Shown: positions 17,074 through 25,645, counted from the first letter of the stretch. The stretch: DNA of 64,000 nucleotides from Methanocella arvoryzae MRE50 (GCF_000063445.1 NC_009464.1:1178001-1242000); one strand, 5' to 3'. The notes: generated from the sequence alone by a model not told the origin. Numbers and translations are program-made.

Positions 17074-17973
17074 CTATTTTTTCCTCGCCAGCGCATACGC
17101 CAGGGTTACCCCTGCGAGAGCGGATGCGATCCCGAAGCCGGGCAGGCCGGCGGAGTTGGTCTGAGGCGCAGGTGTGGCTGTGGGCGGCTCAGCTGTCACA
17201 GTAGGCCCGGGCGTCGCCGTAGCGTTTTGAGTGGCGCCGTTAGATGATGCCACAGGAGTCAGGTAGATGTCCTGGGTGACTGTGGAGTCAGGGACGATCA
17301 TGATGGGGGCGGTGAAGATCTCTTCATAGCCAGTTTTTTCCACCCGGAGCTTATACCCCGGCGCATCGATGTACTCGACTCCGGAGAAACGGTACCGTCC
17401 GTTGCTGTCTGTGATAGCACTGGTGATCGTGACATACTGGTGGTTAGCCTTCACAAGCGAGACTTTGGCGTTGATGACCCCTCTGGTAGTGTTCGAGTCT
17501 ATCACTGTGCCCGCAATGGCTCCGGGCGAGGGCACTGGCGTCGGGGTGGGCGTAGCTATGGAATAGTTCCGCGTCATGGTTACGTAAACGATGGAAGTGG
17601 TGGCCGGGCTGACGGCAAACGCGGAAGAGGTAGCGTCGTCATATCCTGGCTCGGTCGCCAGTATCCGGTATACCGGGCTGCCGTTCGTCGAGTTGACGCT
17701 GGCTATGGCGAAGTAGCCGTTGCTGTCTGTCGTGCTGCTGCTGTACTGTATGCTGCTGCTGGCAGCGTTGACTATATACACCGTCACGCCGGCCATGGGC
17801 TGGCTGGTGTTTGTGGTCACTCTGCCCGTCACGCTGCCGGCCGTATGGCCGGGCAGCATGGGAGGATAAGGCTCGGTAGCACATACCGCAGCCACCGCCG
17901 GCAGGATCAGTACGATGATCAGCATCAGTAAAAGGATGCGTGATGAGAGGTTAGGTAGCAATCGTCGGAGCAT
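17074..17973 (-). CDS. Surface protein with carboxypeptidase-like Ig repeats and PGF-CTERM-like tail
   Basis: A 299-residue exported protein. A signal peptide (SSRILLLMLIIVLILPAVAA) is followed by two carboxypeptidase regulatory-like beta-sandwich domains, each beginning with a G-V/T-x-D/T-N pattern (GSVTGRVTTNTSQPMAGVTV; GAIAGTVIDSNTTRGVINA). Then come a Pro/Thr-rich linker and a C-terminal PGF, a hydrophobic helix and RKK. PGF plus helix plus basic end is the layout of archaeosortase A substrates. The ATG at 17973 puts the signal peptide at the N-terminus; an ATG at 18030 would add 19 residues and starts upstream of the likely transcript start. Probably heavily glycosylated. Confidence 0.7.
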   Translation of the reverse strand: MLRRLLPNLSSRILLLMLIIVLILPAVAAVCATEPYPPMLPGHTAGSVTGRVTTNTSQPMAGVTVYIVNAASSSIQYSSSTTDSNGYFAIASVNSTNGSPVYRILATEPGYDDATSSAFAVSPATTSIVYVTMTRNYSIATPTPTPVPSPGAIAGTVIDSNTTRGVINAKVSLVKANHQYVTITSAITDSNGRYRFSGVEYIDAPGYKLRVEKTGYEEIFTAPIMIVPDSTVTQDIYLTPVASSNGATQNATATPGPTVTAEPPTATPAPQTNSAGLPGFGIASALAGVTLAYALARKK

Positions 17974-18121
17974 GAGCGTGTATATGAGCAAAAATATGAT
18001 AAGCTTTTTCTTACAATCGGTAAATATCATTTTTAGGGTATATTAAAAAAGTGGTTGTAAGGGGAAGATACGTGGCCAGGCGCATCGCCTGACATACAGC
18101 CCTAAAGAAATTTTCGCCGGC

Positions 18122-19306
18122 CTAAGCAGGCCTGGGCAGAACGGTCATGACCGGGTATGAGATCTCGATGTTCTCTTCTTTGAACCGGACGAGGATCTGC
18201 CGGTACAGCTGGTCGGTCACGTCGAGGTCTTTCCGGTAGTCGTCTATCCACGCGAGCAGGACGATCTGGACTGCGAAGTCGCCCAGCGAGGCGACGTAGG
18301 AAGAGGGCCTGGGCTCCTTCAGAACCTGCTCGTTCGCTTCGGCAATCTCTACCAGGACCTTGCAGGCCTTGTCCAGGTCAGCGTTATACGCGACGCCCAC
18401 CTGTAGTTTCAGGCGGAGCCGCGGGTCGGGCAGCGAGAGGTTCACGATCTCGGCGTTCGCCATATCTTTATTGGGGATCACGAGGAGCTGGCGGGTGCGG
18501 GTCATGACGCGGGTGCTACGCATGCCGATGTCTACCACGTCTCCCTGGCCTGTGCCCGGGATGAGGAGGCGATCTCCCACCCTGTACGGACGATCCATGA
18601 GGACGGCGACAGCGCCGAAGATGTTGGACAGCGATTCCTGCGCGGCGAGGGCCACGGCGATACCTGCAATGCCCATGCTGGCTACGAGCGCAGTAATTTT
18701 GATGCCGAAGGCGCTGAGAATGATCAGGAAAGCCAGCAGGTATATGACGGCGCTAGCCAGCTTTTCCGCGAACGGGATCAGGTGATCGTCCAGGTCTGAG
18801 TCTGTATGAGGCGCCACTTCCCGGGAGTACCACCGGAGCAGGGCTGTGAGAAGGTTGCTGACGAAATACGCGACGACCAGGACCAGCGCGGCGAGGGCCG
18901 TGTGGTCGAGCGTCTCTATCAGGTCCGGGGAAAGGTTATCTATGGATTTGACCGCGAGGTAAACCCCCGTGACCAGAAAGAGCACGGCGATCGGGTTCCT
19001 GATCGAAGCGAGCAGCTCGTCGTCCAGCGTCGAAGAGGTGTGCTTCACAAGGACAGGAGCGACTTTCTTGACGAGGTACCTGGCTACTTCCGAGAGCGCC
19101 ATGAAAATGACAATGATGAACCCCGCAGTCAGTATATCGGCCGCGAGGCCCGAGGTGCCGGTGGTCGCGGTGATAAAGGCCTGAATCGGGTCCGCCAGCG
19201 GGTGGACGTCGATGGAAAAGCCCGTGACAGCCGACGCGTTGGAAGCCGCTGTAGTATTCGCAGCCTCAGTACCATTCCCGGATATAGTAGCGCCTGGCTC
19301 CTGCAT
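18122..19306 (-). CDS. Small-conductance mechanosensitive channel (MscS family)
   Basis: A 394-residue MscS-type channel that opens on membrane tension. Four or so hydrophobic helices precede the pore-lining segment LVASMGIAGIAVALAAQESL, with the Gly/Ala packing pattern of MscS helix 3. The beta domain follows (DRPYRVGDRLLIPG), then the alpha/beta C-terminal domain. A polar, N/T-rich N-terminal stretch is probably extracellular. The ATG at 19306 is chosen because a GTTTAAAT box at 19331-19338 lies 25 nt upstream; in-frame starts further out would lie before the transcript start. Confidence 0.9.
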   Translation of the reverse strand: MQEPGATISGNGTEAANTTAASNASAVTGFSIDVHPLADPIQAFITATTGTSGLAADILTAGFIIVIFMALSEVARYLVKKVAPVLVKHTSSTLDDELLASIRNPIAVLFLVTGVYLAVKSIDNLSPDLIETLDHTALAALVLVVAYFVSNLLTALLRWYSREVAPHTDSDLDDHLIPFAEKLASAVIYLLAFLIILSAFGIKITALVASMGIAGIAVALAAQESLSNIFGAVAVLMDRPYRVGDRLLIPGTGQGDVVDIGMRSTRVMTRTRQLLVIPNKDMANAEIVNLSLPDPRLRLKLQVGVAYNADLDKACKVLVEIAEANEQVLKEPRPSSYVASLGDFAVQIVLLAWIDDYRKDLDVTDQLYRQILVRFKEENIEISYPVMTVLPRPA

Positions 19307-19330
19307 CGCTAAACACAGTGCTACAGGAAT

Positions 19331-19338
19331 ATTTAAAC
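19331..19338 (-). promoter_or_regulatory. TATA box of the MscS gene
   Basis: GTTTAAAT on the minus strand, centred about 28 nt before the ATG at 19306. Confidence 0.5.
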
Positions 19339-19415
19339 TTTTAGGCCGCACCGCAGAAAGGGGCGATCGCATCCGGCCGGCCCGACGGAGAGATGCGTAT
19401 CCGGGCCGCGGATAT

Positions 19416-20195
19416 TTAGATGGCGCGAACGATGTCGCGCCGGGTGATAATGCCCACCAGCCGCCGGCGGTCGTCCAGCACAGGCAGGGCGCCGATGTCG
19501 TTCTCGAGCATGATCCGGGCTGCCTCCCTGATGTCGGTCTCGGGGCTGACGGTGATGACGTTCACCCTCAGTATATCCATCGCGATCATGCGCTCGACGT
19601 TATTGTCCTCGTGGTTCTGGGCCGAGCGGCGCTTGACCCCCCTGAAAGCTGCGGCAACGTCGGTCTCCGAGACCATCCCCACGAGAGTGGCCCCGTCCAT
19701 GATGGGCACCCTGCTGACGCCCTGCTCCATCATCAGCCTGCGGATATGCGAAACCCTGGCGTCGGGCGGCGCCGTTATCGGGGTCTTCATGAGGGACGCC
19801 ACCGGGCCCGAAGGGGCTACATGGCGAAGGATATCGCTGGTCGAGATCGAGCCCCGGATGCTGGTATCTGCGACCACCACCGCGTCGACTTCTTTGAGGG
19901 CCTGGATAGCTTTCTCCAGCTCGTCGTCAGGGCTGAGGAGCGCAAAGCTGTTGCTCAGCGCGTCCGCCGCGTGGAAGAGCGAGGGCGGATGGTTGTACTT
20001 CCGCCGGGAGCCGAGCGATTCGCAGATGCTGCGGATAGAGATGATTCCCATGACCTGGCCGGAGTGCCTGACAATAAGCCTCCGCACGTGGTGCTTGTCC
20101 ATCATGTCGAGCGCCTCCGTGATGCGATCTGACTTGTCGATGATCAGCGGCTTTGACATGACGTCCTTGAGCTTCATTAGTGTTAACTGTGTCAT
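19416..20195 (-). CDS. Four-CBS-domain protein (operon gene 5)
   Basis: 259 residues made of four CBS domains: KLKDVMSKPLIIDKSDRITEAL, a divergent second domain (ADALSNSFALLSPDDELEKA), VASLMKTPITAPPDARVSHI and MAMDILRVNVITVSPETDI; each ends in a V/MGI-S/IT-x-x-D motif. CBS pairs bind adenine nucleotides or SAM and regulate partner proteins; no catalytic domain is attached here. The ATG at 20195 overlaps the stop of the previous gene (ATGA) and has GGAGGG 6 nt upstream. Last gene of the five-gene CBS operon. Confidence 0.87.
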   Translation of the reverse strand: MTQLTLMKLKDVMSKPLIIDKSDRITEALDMMDKHHVRRLIVRHSGQVMGIISIRSICESLGSRRKYNHPPSLFHAADALSNSFALLSPDDELEKAIQALKEVDAVVVADTSIRGSISTSDILRHVAPSGPVASLMKTPITAPPDARVSHIRRLMMEQGVSRVPIMDGATLVGMVSETDVAAAFRGVKRRSAQNHEDNNVERMIAMDILRVNVITVSPETDIREAARIMLENDIGALPVLDDRRRLVGIITRRDIVRAI

Positions 20196-21043
20196 TCCTG
20201 GCCCTCCGACAGCCACTTCAGGATATTTTCCATGTTGAACTGCCCGACGAGCACGTCGTCGATCACCGGGAGCATGTCGAAGTCTTTCTCCACCATGATT
20301 TTGGCAGCATCTTCAGCCATGGTCTTGCGCTGGACGGCAATGACAGGGGAGTTCATCACGTCTTCCGCTACAGTCGGCAGCTCGACATAGGCCCTGTACC
20401 GCCGGGGCCCTCCGGGCTGGACTCTCCGGGATTCCTTGAACTCCTTCCCTCCCCTGGGATTGATCTCCACGAAGCCCAGGTCGTCCAGGGTGATCATGCC
20501 TGAGCAGACCTTCTCGTTGTCTGCGTCGGTGACCACCACCCGGTCAGTGTTGTTCTCTGCCATGATGTCGAGGACGCTGTTGATCGTATGCAAACGGCTT
20601 ACTGTCGGCGGCTTGCCGGACATCATGTCGCCCACCCGGAGCGGGCAGCCGACCAGCGTGAAGTATTTGACCAGGTCGAACTTGGTCACTATGCCCAGGA
20701 CCCCCTGGGGATCGGTATAAACGATGAGGCTCGACACGTCCCGGTCGAGCATGGTCCGGGCTACCGCCTGTATTTCGTCTGACGGCTCGACTGTCACAGG
20801 ATCGGGCGTCATGATCAGGTCGACTGGCACCTGGTCCAGCGGCCGTCTTCTCCACTGTGGCTCAGACTGGTTCAGCCGCATGCCCAGGTCTTTCCTGCTC
20901 ACGATGCCTCTCAGCCGGCCTTCGTCGACCACAGCCAGCCTCGATACTCCGTTGCGGAGCATCAGGTTCCTGGCCCTGGCCATGTTATCCCGCGCCGACA
21001 CGGCAAAGACCGGCGCAGACATGATCTCTTCGACGGAAGTCAT
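20192..21043 (-). CDS. Four-CBS-domain protein (operon gene 4)
   Basis: 283 residues with four CBS domains beginning SVEEIMSAPVFAVSARDNM, VDLIMTPDPVTVEPSDEI, RVGDMMSGKPPTVSRLHTI and VAEDVMNSPVIAVQRKTM. A Gly/Arg-rich insert (KEFKESRRVQPGGPRRYRAY) separates domains 3 and 4 and may be a nucleic-acid or partner contact. The ATG at 21043 overlaps the preceding stop (ATGA) and has GGAGG 5 nt upstream; the long open stretch before it is read-through of another frame. Confidence 0.87.
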   Translation of the reverse strand: MTSVEEIMSAPVFAVSARDNMARARNLMLRNGVSRLAVVDEGRLRGIVSRKDLGMRLNQSEPQWRRRPLDQVPVDLIMTPDPVTVEPSDEIQAVARTMLDRDVSSLIVYTDPQGVLGIVTKFDLVKYFTLVGCPLRVGDMMSGKPPTVSRLHTINSVLDIMAENNTDRVVVTDADNEKVCSGMITLDDLGFVEINPRGGKEFKESRRVQPGGPRRYRAYVELPTVAEDVMNSPVIAVQRKTMAEDAAKIMVEKDFDMLPVIDDVLVGQFNMENILKWLSEGQE

Positions 21044-22014
21044 ACTGCCTCCTTCAGGGACATGACAATATCGTGCTCGGTGACGATGCCGGTCAGCCCG
21101 GAGCTGTCTATGACGGGCATGCACCCGATGCGGTTCCTCGCCATGATCTGGGCGACTCCGCCCAGGTCTTCGTCTGACCTGATCGTGAGGATGTCGGTCT
21201 TCATGATAGAGCTGATCGGGGCTCCCATGGCCTCGTGGACGTTCCCCGTGACCAGCTTCCTGAAGGCGTCCCCGCTGCCGAGGTAGCGCATGATATCCGT
21301 GGCTGTGATGATGCCGCATACCAGGTTGCCCGCGGTGACCGGCAGCCGCCGGAAGTCGCTCGAAACCATCATCCGGGCAGCCTCTTCTATAGTCATGTCA
21401 GGCGGCGCCGTCGTCACTTGTCTGCTCATGATGTCACTCACCTTTCGTCCTACAACTGCGTCACCCATGATCCGGACGACGTCCCGCTCGGTGAGAATGC
21501 CCACGATCCGGCGCTCTTCGTCGATCACGGGCAGGCCCCCTACCGATCGGCTGATCATCAGGGAGATAGCGTCTTCCAGCGAGGACTCGTCGGACACTGT
21601 CACCACGTCGTACTGCATGATCTCGGTCACAGGGGCGTTGATCGCAAGAATCATATTGCCATCATATTTGCGCTCGATGATAGCCCGCTTTTCGCCGCCG
21701 CCCAGGTAGTCTATGAAGTCCATCACGGTGCAGATGCCCTCAATCCGCTTCGTGCCCGGATCGGCAACCGGCAGCCGCCGGTAATTGTACCCGACCATGG
21801 TTTTCGCCGCGCCCATCACGGTGGTGGTCGGCGGGATGGTGACGACTTCTTTCTGAGAGACGGTCATGATGCCGCTTTCGCGCTTCGAGATGCGCTGCTT
21901 GAAGTTCAGGTCCCGGGTCACCTGGCCCCGCTGCAGGTCGGCCTCGAACCGCCCCGAATTGTATCTCCGGCTGCGCCGCTGCCCTCCGAATTCACCAACT
22001 TCGTTCCTGTTCAC
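21040..22014 (-). CDS. Four-CBS-domain protein (operon gene 3)
   Basis: About 324 residues. The N-terminal 45 residues are basic (GGQRRSRRYNSGRFEADLQR) and not CBS-like, so they may bind nucleic acid. Four CBS domains follow, beginning near SGIMTVSQKEVVTIPP, VTEIMQYDVVTVSDESSL, VSDIMSRQVTTAPPDMTI and ISSIMKTDILTIRSDEDL. The start is uncertain: a GTG at 22014 or a TTG at 22023 that overlaps the preceding stop. The 3' end overlaps the next gene by ATGA. Confidence 0.83.
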   Translation of the reverse strand: MNRNEVGEFGGQRRSRRYNSGRFEADLQRGQVTRDLNFKQRISKRESGIMTVSQKEVVTIPPTTTVMGAAKTMVGYNYRRLPVADPGTKRIEGICTVMDFIDYLGGGEKRAIIERKYDGNMILAINAPVTEIMQYDVVTVSDESSLEDAISLMISRSVGGLPVIDEERRIVGILTERDVVRIMGDAVVGRKVSDIMSRQVTTAPPDMTIEEAARMMVSSDFRRLPVTAGNLVCGIITATDIMRYLGSGDAFRKLVTGNVHEAMGAPISSIMKTDILTIRSDEDLGGVAQIMARNRIGCMPVIDSSGLTGIVTEHDIVMSLKEAV

Positions 22015-22015
22015 T

Positions 22016-22798
22016 CTAGTCAACGGTCAACAGCCTCCTGCAAACCTTCAGGATATCGTAGCGGTCGACGATTCCCGTGAGCTTGCCATTCTTGACTACA
22101 GGCAGCCTGCCGATGCCCCGCTCAGCAAAGATCCCGGCTGCCTTTTTCACACGGTCGTCTTCGCTCACGGTAATGGCGGGGGTGCTCATGATCATCTGGA
22201 CGATGCTGGAGGGCTTCCGCATGGCCTCATCCTCCCGCTGGAACCGTACGTAGCCCCGCTTGAGGATGTCTTCCCTGGTGATCATTCCTATGACCTCCAT
22301 GCCTGACCGGACCACGGGAAAGCCGTAGAGGCCGAACTCCGTCATGTTCCTCCACACCTTTGAAATGGGGTCCCCGGGCTCGCATACGACCACTTTCCTG
22401 GTCATGACCTCGCTCACCGGCATGTCCGGCAGGCCGAGGTCGTCCACGCCTTCGAACATGTCCACGATGCTCAGCATGCCGACGATCCGGCCGCCGTCCA
22501 GGACTACGGGCAGCCGGCCCTCGTCAGTGCTGATGATCTTTCTGGCGGCGGTGGCCAGGTCGGTATCGGGGGTGACCGTCGGCACGTCCAGCCGCACGTA
22601 ACCGTCGATGGTGACGTTGGACTTGGTCGAGGTCACGTTGATGATGTCCTGTACAGTAATCATGCCCGCGTACTTGCCGTTCTTCACCACAGGCAGGCTC
22701 TGAATATTATTGTCCCTCATGAGTTCCCTGGCTTTAGTAACGAACTCCCCAGGGCTTACCCACACGGGGTTTACCGACATAACGTCTTCCACTTTCAT
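22016..22798 (-). CDS. Four-CBS-domain protein (operon gene 2)
   Basis: 260 residues consisting of four CBS domains: KVEDVMSVNPVWVSPGEF, YVRLDVPTVTPDTDL, VSEVMTRKVVVCEPGDPI and VQMIMSTPAITVSEDDRV. Each contains the usual LPVV-x-x-G-x-x-x-GM/GI core. The start ATG at 22798 is preceded by GTGATAGT and lies 15 nt after the stop of gene 1, which fits one transcript. No catalytic or DNA-binding domain is fused. Confidence 0.88.
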   Translation of the reverse strand: MKVEDVMSVNPVWVSPGEFVTKARELMRDNNIQSLPVVKNGKYAGMITVQDIINVTSTKSNVTIDGYVRLDVPTVTPDTDLATAARKIISTDEGRLPVVLDGGRIVGMLSIVDMFEGVDDLGLPDMPVSEVMTRKVVVCEPGDPISKVWRNMTEFGLYGFPVVRSGMEVIGMITREDILKRGYVRFQREDEAMRKPSSIVQMIMSTPAITVSEDDRVKKAAGIFAERGIGRLPVVKNGKLTGIVDRYDILKVCRRLLTVD

Positions 22799-22813
22799 AC
22801 TATCACACAGCAG

Positions 22814-23395
22814 TCACTGGTAAAATGGCAGCTCTTCCCTGCATCTCGAGCACACGTAAGTGCCATCGATGTTGATCAGGGACTCTTTGAAGTTCTGGCA
22901 GACCTCACATATGCCCTGCCTGAAGGAGTCAGGCGAGACCACGGCCTCGTTTCCTCCTGAAAACTCTCCGGGGGGGTTGTTCTGCTGGATCAGGTCCCGG
23001 AGGATCCCGCTCAACTCTGAGGATATAGAGAGCAGATCAGAGTCGGTAACTATACCAACTAACTTTCTACCCTGTACCACAGGCAGCCTCCGGATCCTGT
23101 GCCGCACCATCTCCCGGGATGCCAGCTCGGTGCTTTTATCCGGCGTGACAGTGATGAGCGGAGTCGACATGAGCTCTTCTGCCTTGACAGTAGAGGGCTG
23201 CAGGTTCTTCGAGACCACCTTGACGACCAGATCCCGCTCCGTCACGATGCCCACGGGCTGAGTGTCCCGGACGACGATGACACAGCCGGTCCTGGCTGCG
23301 GCCATCTTGCCTCCGATCGTTTCCGCCGTCTCAGACACGTCGGCGGTGATGAGCTTTCGCGACATCACGTCGCTAACTGATATGTCCGTCTCCAT
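22814..23395 (-). CDS. CBS-pair protein with C-terminal zinc ribbon (operon gene 1)
   Basis: 193 residues. Residues 1-130 hold two CBS domains (VSDVMSRKLITADVSETA and AEELMSTPLITVTPDKST). After a polar linker the C-terminus has CEVCQNF and, 15 residues later, CSRCREE, a CxxC...CxxC zinc ribbon. The ATG at 23395 has AGGAG 7 nt upstream; starts at 23401 and 23422 are possible. The TATA box at 23431-23443 makes this the first gene of the operon. CBS-plus-zinc-ribbon proteins are known in archaea, but their partners are not clear. Confidence 0.85.
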   Translation of the reverse strand: METDISVSDVMSRKLITADVSETAETIGGKMAAARTGCVIVVRDTQPVGIVTERDLVVKVVSKNLQPSTVKAEELMSTPLITVTPDKSTELASREMVRHRIRRLPVVQGRKLVGIVTDSDLLSISSELSGILRDLIQQNNPPGEFSGGNEAVVSPDSFRQGICEVCQNFKESLINIDGTYVCSRCREELPFYQ

Positions 23396-23430
23396 GGGCA
23401 TGCTCCTTCCATATTCTAACATGATTCCAT

Positions 23431-23443
23431 CATAAATTTATAA
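23431..23443 (-). promoter_or_regulatory. TATA box of the CBS operon
   Basis: TTATAAATTTATG on the minus strand, 35-45 nt before the preferred start at 23395, leaving room for a short leader with the AGGAG site. Confidence 0.55.
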
Positions 23444-23679
23444 TGTAGCATTGAATAAAATATTATCTATAATAAAACCACGGCACTTCCCGTATATCAT
23501 GCTCACCCATTTTAATTGCGGGCAGAGGCATCCCTGCCGACGATCGACACGAAGGTAAGCGCAGCGTCGGCTACTGCACAGCGGACACTAAAGGCATATG
23601 ATACAAAAGGGTCACTTGTGGCCGCAGCATATGGATTAATATAGGTACAACAGCATAATGAAAAATGGCAGGGGAAAGG

Positions 23680-24315
23680 ATGTCAATATTTACCAGTATC
23701 AAGGGCAGCCTGGCGAAGGTGAAGAGCCTGTTCGCCCGGCGCAAGATGGCCAGAATAGGGATCTACGGCCCGCCGAACGCGGGCAAGACTACCCTGGCCA
23801 ACCGGATCGTCTCAGACTTCACCGGTGAGGAGATGGGCAGCGCTTCTGCTATCCCCCACGAGACCCGCAGGGTTAAAAAGCGGGAGGGCGTGACGATCAA
23901 GGCGGGCGGGGCGTCGATTACGCTCGACGTGATCGATACGCCGGGCCTGGCGACCCGCATAGACTTCCACGACTTTATGGCTATGGGCATACCTGAGGAA
24001 GAGGCCCGCCGCAGGGCGAAGGAAGCGACAGAAGGCGTGATCGAGGCCATCAAGTGGATGGACAACCTCGACGGAGTCCTCCTCGTCATGGACTCCAAGG
24101 AGGACCCCTACACTCAGGTCAACGTGACTGTGGTCGGCAACATGGAGGCCAGACACCTCCCGATGCTCATCGTGGCCAACAAGATGGACCTGGACGGCGC
24201 CTCGGTCGAGCGCATCAAGGGTGCGTTTCCTCAGCATACCGTCGTACCGGTATCAGCCCTGAAAGGCACCAACATCGAGCTGCTCTACGAGACTATCGCC
24301 CACAGGTTCGGGTGA
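23680..24315 (+). CDS. Era/Obg-like small GTPase (archaeal)
   Basis: A 211-residue GTP-binding protein. G1 is GPPNAGKTT near residue 30, G3 is DTPG, G4 is NKMD and G5 is VSALKG. Between G1 and G3 lies a conserved HETRRVKKREG switch. A 20-residue N-terminal helix (SIKGSLAKVKSLFARRK) may bind membrane or RNA. AGGGG 5 nt before the ATG at 23680 supports this start; an ATG at 23665 is a leaderless alternative, as GATTAATATA at 23634 lies 25-30 nt upstream. It heads a tight operon with a DUF2073 and a zinc-ribbon gene (gaps of 4 and 9 nt). Confidence 0.85.
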   Translation: MSIFTSIKGSLAKVKSLFARRKMARIGIYGPPNAGKTTLANRIVSDFTGEEMGSASAIPHETRRVKKREGVTIKAGGASITLDVIDTPGLATRIDFHDFMAMGIPEEEARRRAKEATEGVIEAIKWMDNLDGVLLVMDSKEDPYTQVNVTVVGNMEARHLPMLIVANKMDLDGASVERIKGAFPQHTVVPVSALKGTNIELLYETIAHRFG

Positions 24316-24319
24316 ATGC

Positions 24320-24661
24320 ATGGACGTCCAGATCAACATGATTTCCGCCGACCGGCTGAGCGCCCTCAGCTCAGCGGATAAGATCTCGCTGATCCTGGAA
24401 GACGTCAAGCGAGGGCAGATCGTCATCCTGGAAAACGGCCTGGACCCCTTCGAGGAGGCCAGGCTGATCGAGTCCACCATGGCGCAGATTGGAGAAGTCT
24501 TCTCCGGCATAGAGATCCAGAGCTACCCCCACCAGCAGCAGAGATCGTGGCTGGAGAGACTGGTGAAGAAAGACATCAGGCGGATGACGGTGATCGGCCC
24601 CGCCGACAGAATGAAGACAATCCGCTGCGAGAAAGACATGATCTCCGCGCTGATCTCCTGA
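24320..24661 (+). CDS. DUF2073 family protein
   Basis: 113 residues, soluble, alpha/beta. The core is ILEDVKRGQIVILENGLDP, then EEARLIESTMAQIGEVFSGIEI and the C-terminal RRMTVIGPADRMKTIRCEKD. These blocks recur in archaeal DUF2073 proteins that lie next to the Era-like GTPase gene. The role is unknown; the constant linkage suggests a GTPase partner. The gene begins 4 nt after the GTPase stop and ends 9 nt before the zinc-ribbon gene. Confidence 0.8.
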   Translation: MDVQINMISADRLSALSSADKISLILEDVKRGQIVILENGLDPFEEARLIESTMAQIGEVFSGIEIQSYPHQQQRSWLERLVKKDIRRMTVIGPADRMKTIRCEKDMISALIS

Positions 24662-24670
24662 GGTAAGCCC

Positions 24671-25150
24671 ATGCCACACCGGTGCACCGACTGCAAGAAC
24701 ATCATCGAAAGCGGCTCCATCGACCTGAAGATGGGCTGCCCCGTCTGCGGCTGTAAAAAATTCCAGTACGTCCGGCCCAAAAAAGTGGCAAAGCCTGCTT
24801 CGACCGCTTCGTCACCGACAGTGGCAGAATATGTCGCCCAGGCGGAGAAGCTGGCCAGGGCAGAGCTGGAGGCCAGCCAGGCCGCCAGGGAGAACATAGA
24901 GAAGTCGGTAGAGCCGACGGCGAAGCCCGGGGAAAAACAAGCGGAACCCTCACCCTCAGCGCCCGCAGGCCGCCAGGAAGGGCCCCGTATAGAGAGTGTC
25001 CGGATCATCGAGCCCGGCACCTACGACATCAACCTCCCGGTCCTAATGAACCGCAAAGAGCTGGTCATGTCAAAAGAGGAAGGCAGCTACTTCGTAGACC
25101 TGCCTTCGGCACTCAAGGCGGGCAAAAAGAGCTGGCGAAAGAAGAAATAA
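24671..25150 (+). CDS. Zinc-ribbon protein (DUF2072-type)
   Basis: 159 residues. The N-terminus is a treble zinc ribbon: HRCTDCKNI and, 17 residues on, GCPVCGCKKF. A long Ala/Glu-rich helix (YVAQAEKLARAELEASQAA) and a Pro-rich linker connect it to a C-terminal beta segment (IRESVRIIEPGTYDIN-like, LVMSKEEGSYFVDLPSAL) that ends KKSWRKKK. It matches the archaeal zinc-ribbon family found with the Era-like GTPase and DUF2073. A nucleic-acid-binding or ribosome-linked role for the trio is an inference. Confidence 0.78.
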   Translation: MPHRCTDCKNIIESGSIDLKMGCPVCGCKKFQYVRPKKVAKPASTASSPTVAEYVAQAEKLARAELEASQAARENIEKSVEPTAKPGEKQAEPSPSAPAGRQEGPRIESVRIIEPGTYDINLPVLMNRKELVMSKEEGSYFVDLPSALKAGKKSWRKKK

Positions 25151-25192
25151 TTTTTTGGGTTTATACGATTTCGAGATCGTACCCGGTGGGGG

Positions 25193-25645
25193 CTACTGGT
25201 AGAAGAAATCCGGCACTTCAGTAGCGTCGTTAATGATAATAGGCCTGTCGAGTGCCTTGCCGCTAATCTCCAGCTGATCGACCTGGACCGGCAGCTTTGC
25301 GTTAGCATCGTACATGTACCAGCCGTCAGAACAGGAAGACTGGTTGTAGGCTATGAAACTGGCGACCTCGTTCGAGGTATCCAGGCTTTGCAGTTCGATG
25401 TCCCCGAAGCCCGCCACTTCGGCAGTTATGGCAGCTTTCAGCGACCCTGTGCCGAACAACAGGGAGAATACCCTGGTCATGAAGCCCGTGTTATAATAGA
25501 CGGTCACATGAAAGTCCGGCCCTTCCGGCTCTACGACTATTTTAGTGTAGTGGATCCCGGCATCGCCGGAAGCCGCCTGTGCAGGAGCTGCTGCTACCAG
25601 CACAGAGAGAAAGATGACGGATGCTAACACTTGTAACTTGACCAC
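25193..25645 (-). CDS. Small secreted protein, unknown
   Basis: 150 residues with a clear signal peptide (LQVLASVIFLSVLVAAAPAQAA). The mature part is a beta-rich domain (IHYTKIVVEPEGPDFHVTVYY) of unknown family with one Cys. GTG at 25645 is the likely start: AGGGG lies 7 nt upstream and a CTTTATATC box at 25692-25700 puts the transcript start at about 25670, after the more distal in-frame start. The gene is convergent with the zinc-ribbon gene and divergent from pyrH. Confidence 0.6.
   Translation of the reverse strand: MVKLQVLASVIFLSVLVAAAPAQAASGDAGIHYTKIVVEPEGPDFHVTVYYNTGFMTRVFSLLFGTGSLKAAITAEVAGFGDIELQSLDTSNEVASFIAYNQSSCSDGWYMYDANAKLPVQVDQLEISGKALDRPIIINDATEVPDFFYQ

Noticed and set aside
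17974-18030. Upstream in-frame start of the PGF-CTERM-like protein
   Set aside because: It would place 19 extra residues ahead of the signal peptide and lies about at, or before, the transcript start predicted from the TATA-like box.
19212-20132. Plus-strand open frame over the MscS/CBS region
   Set aside because: Antisense of two well-supported genes, spanning their boundary; no plausible start signals.
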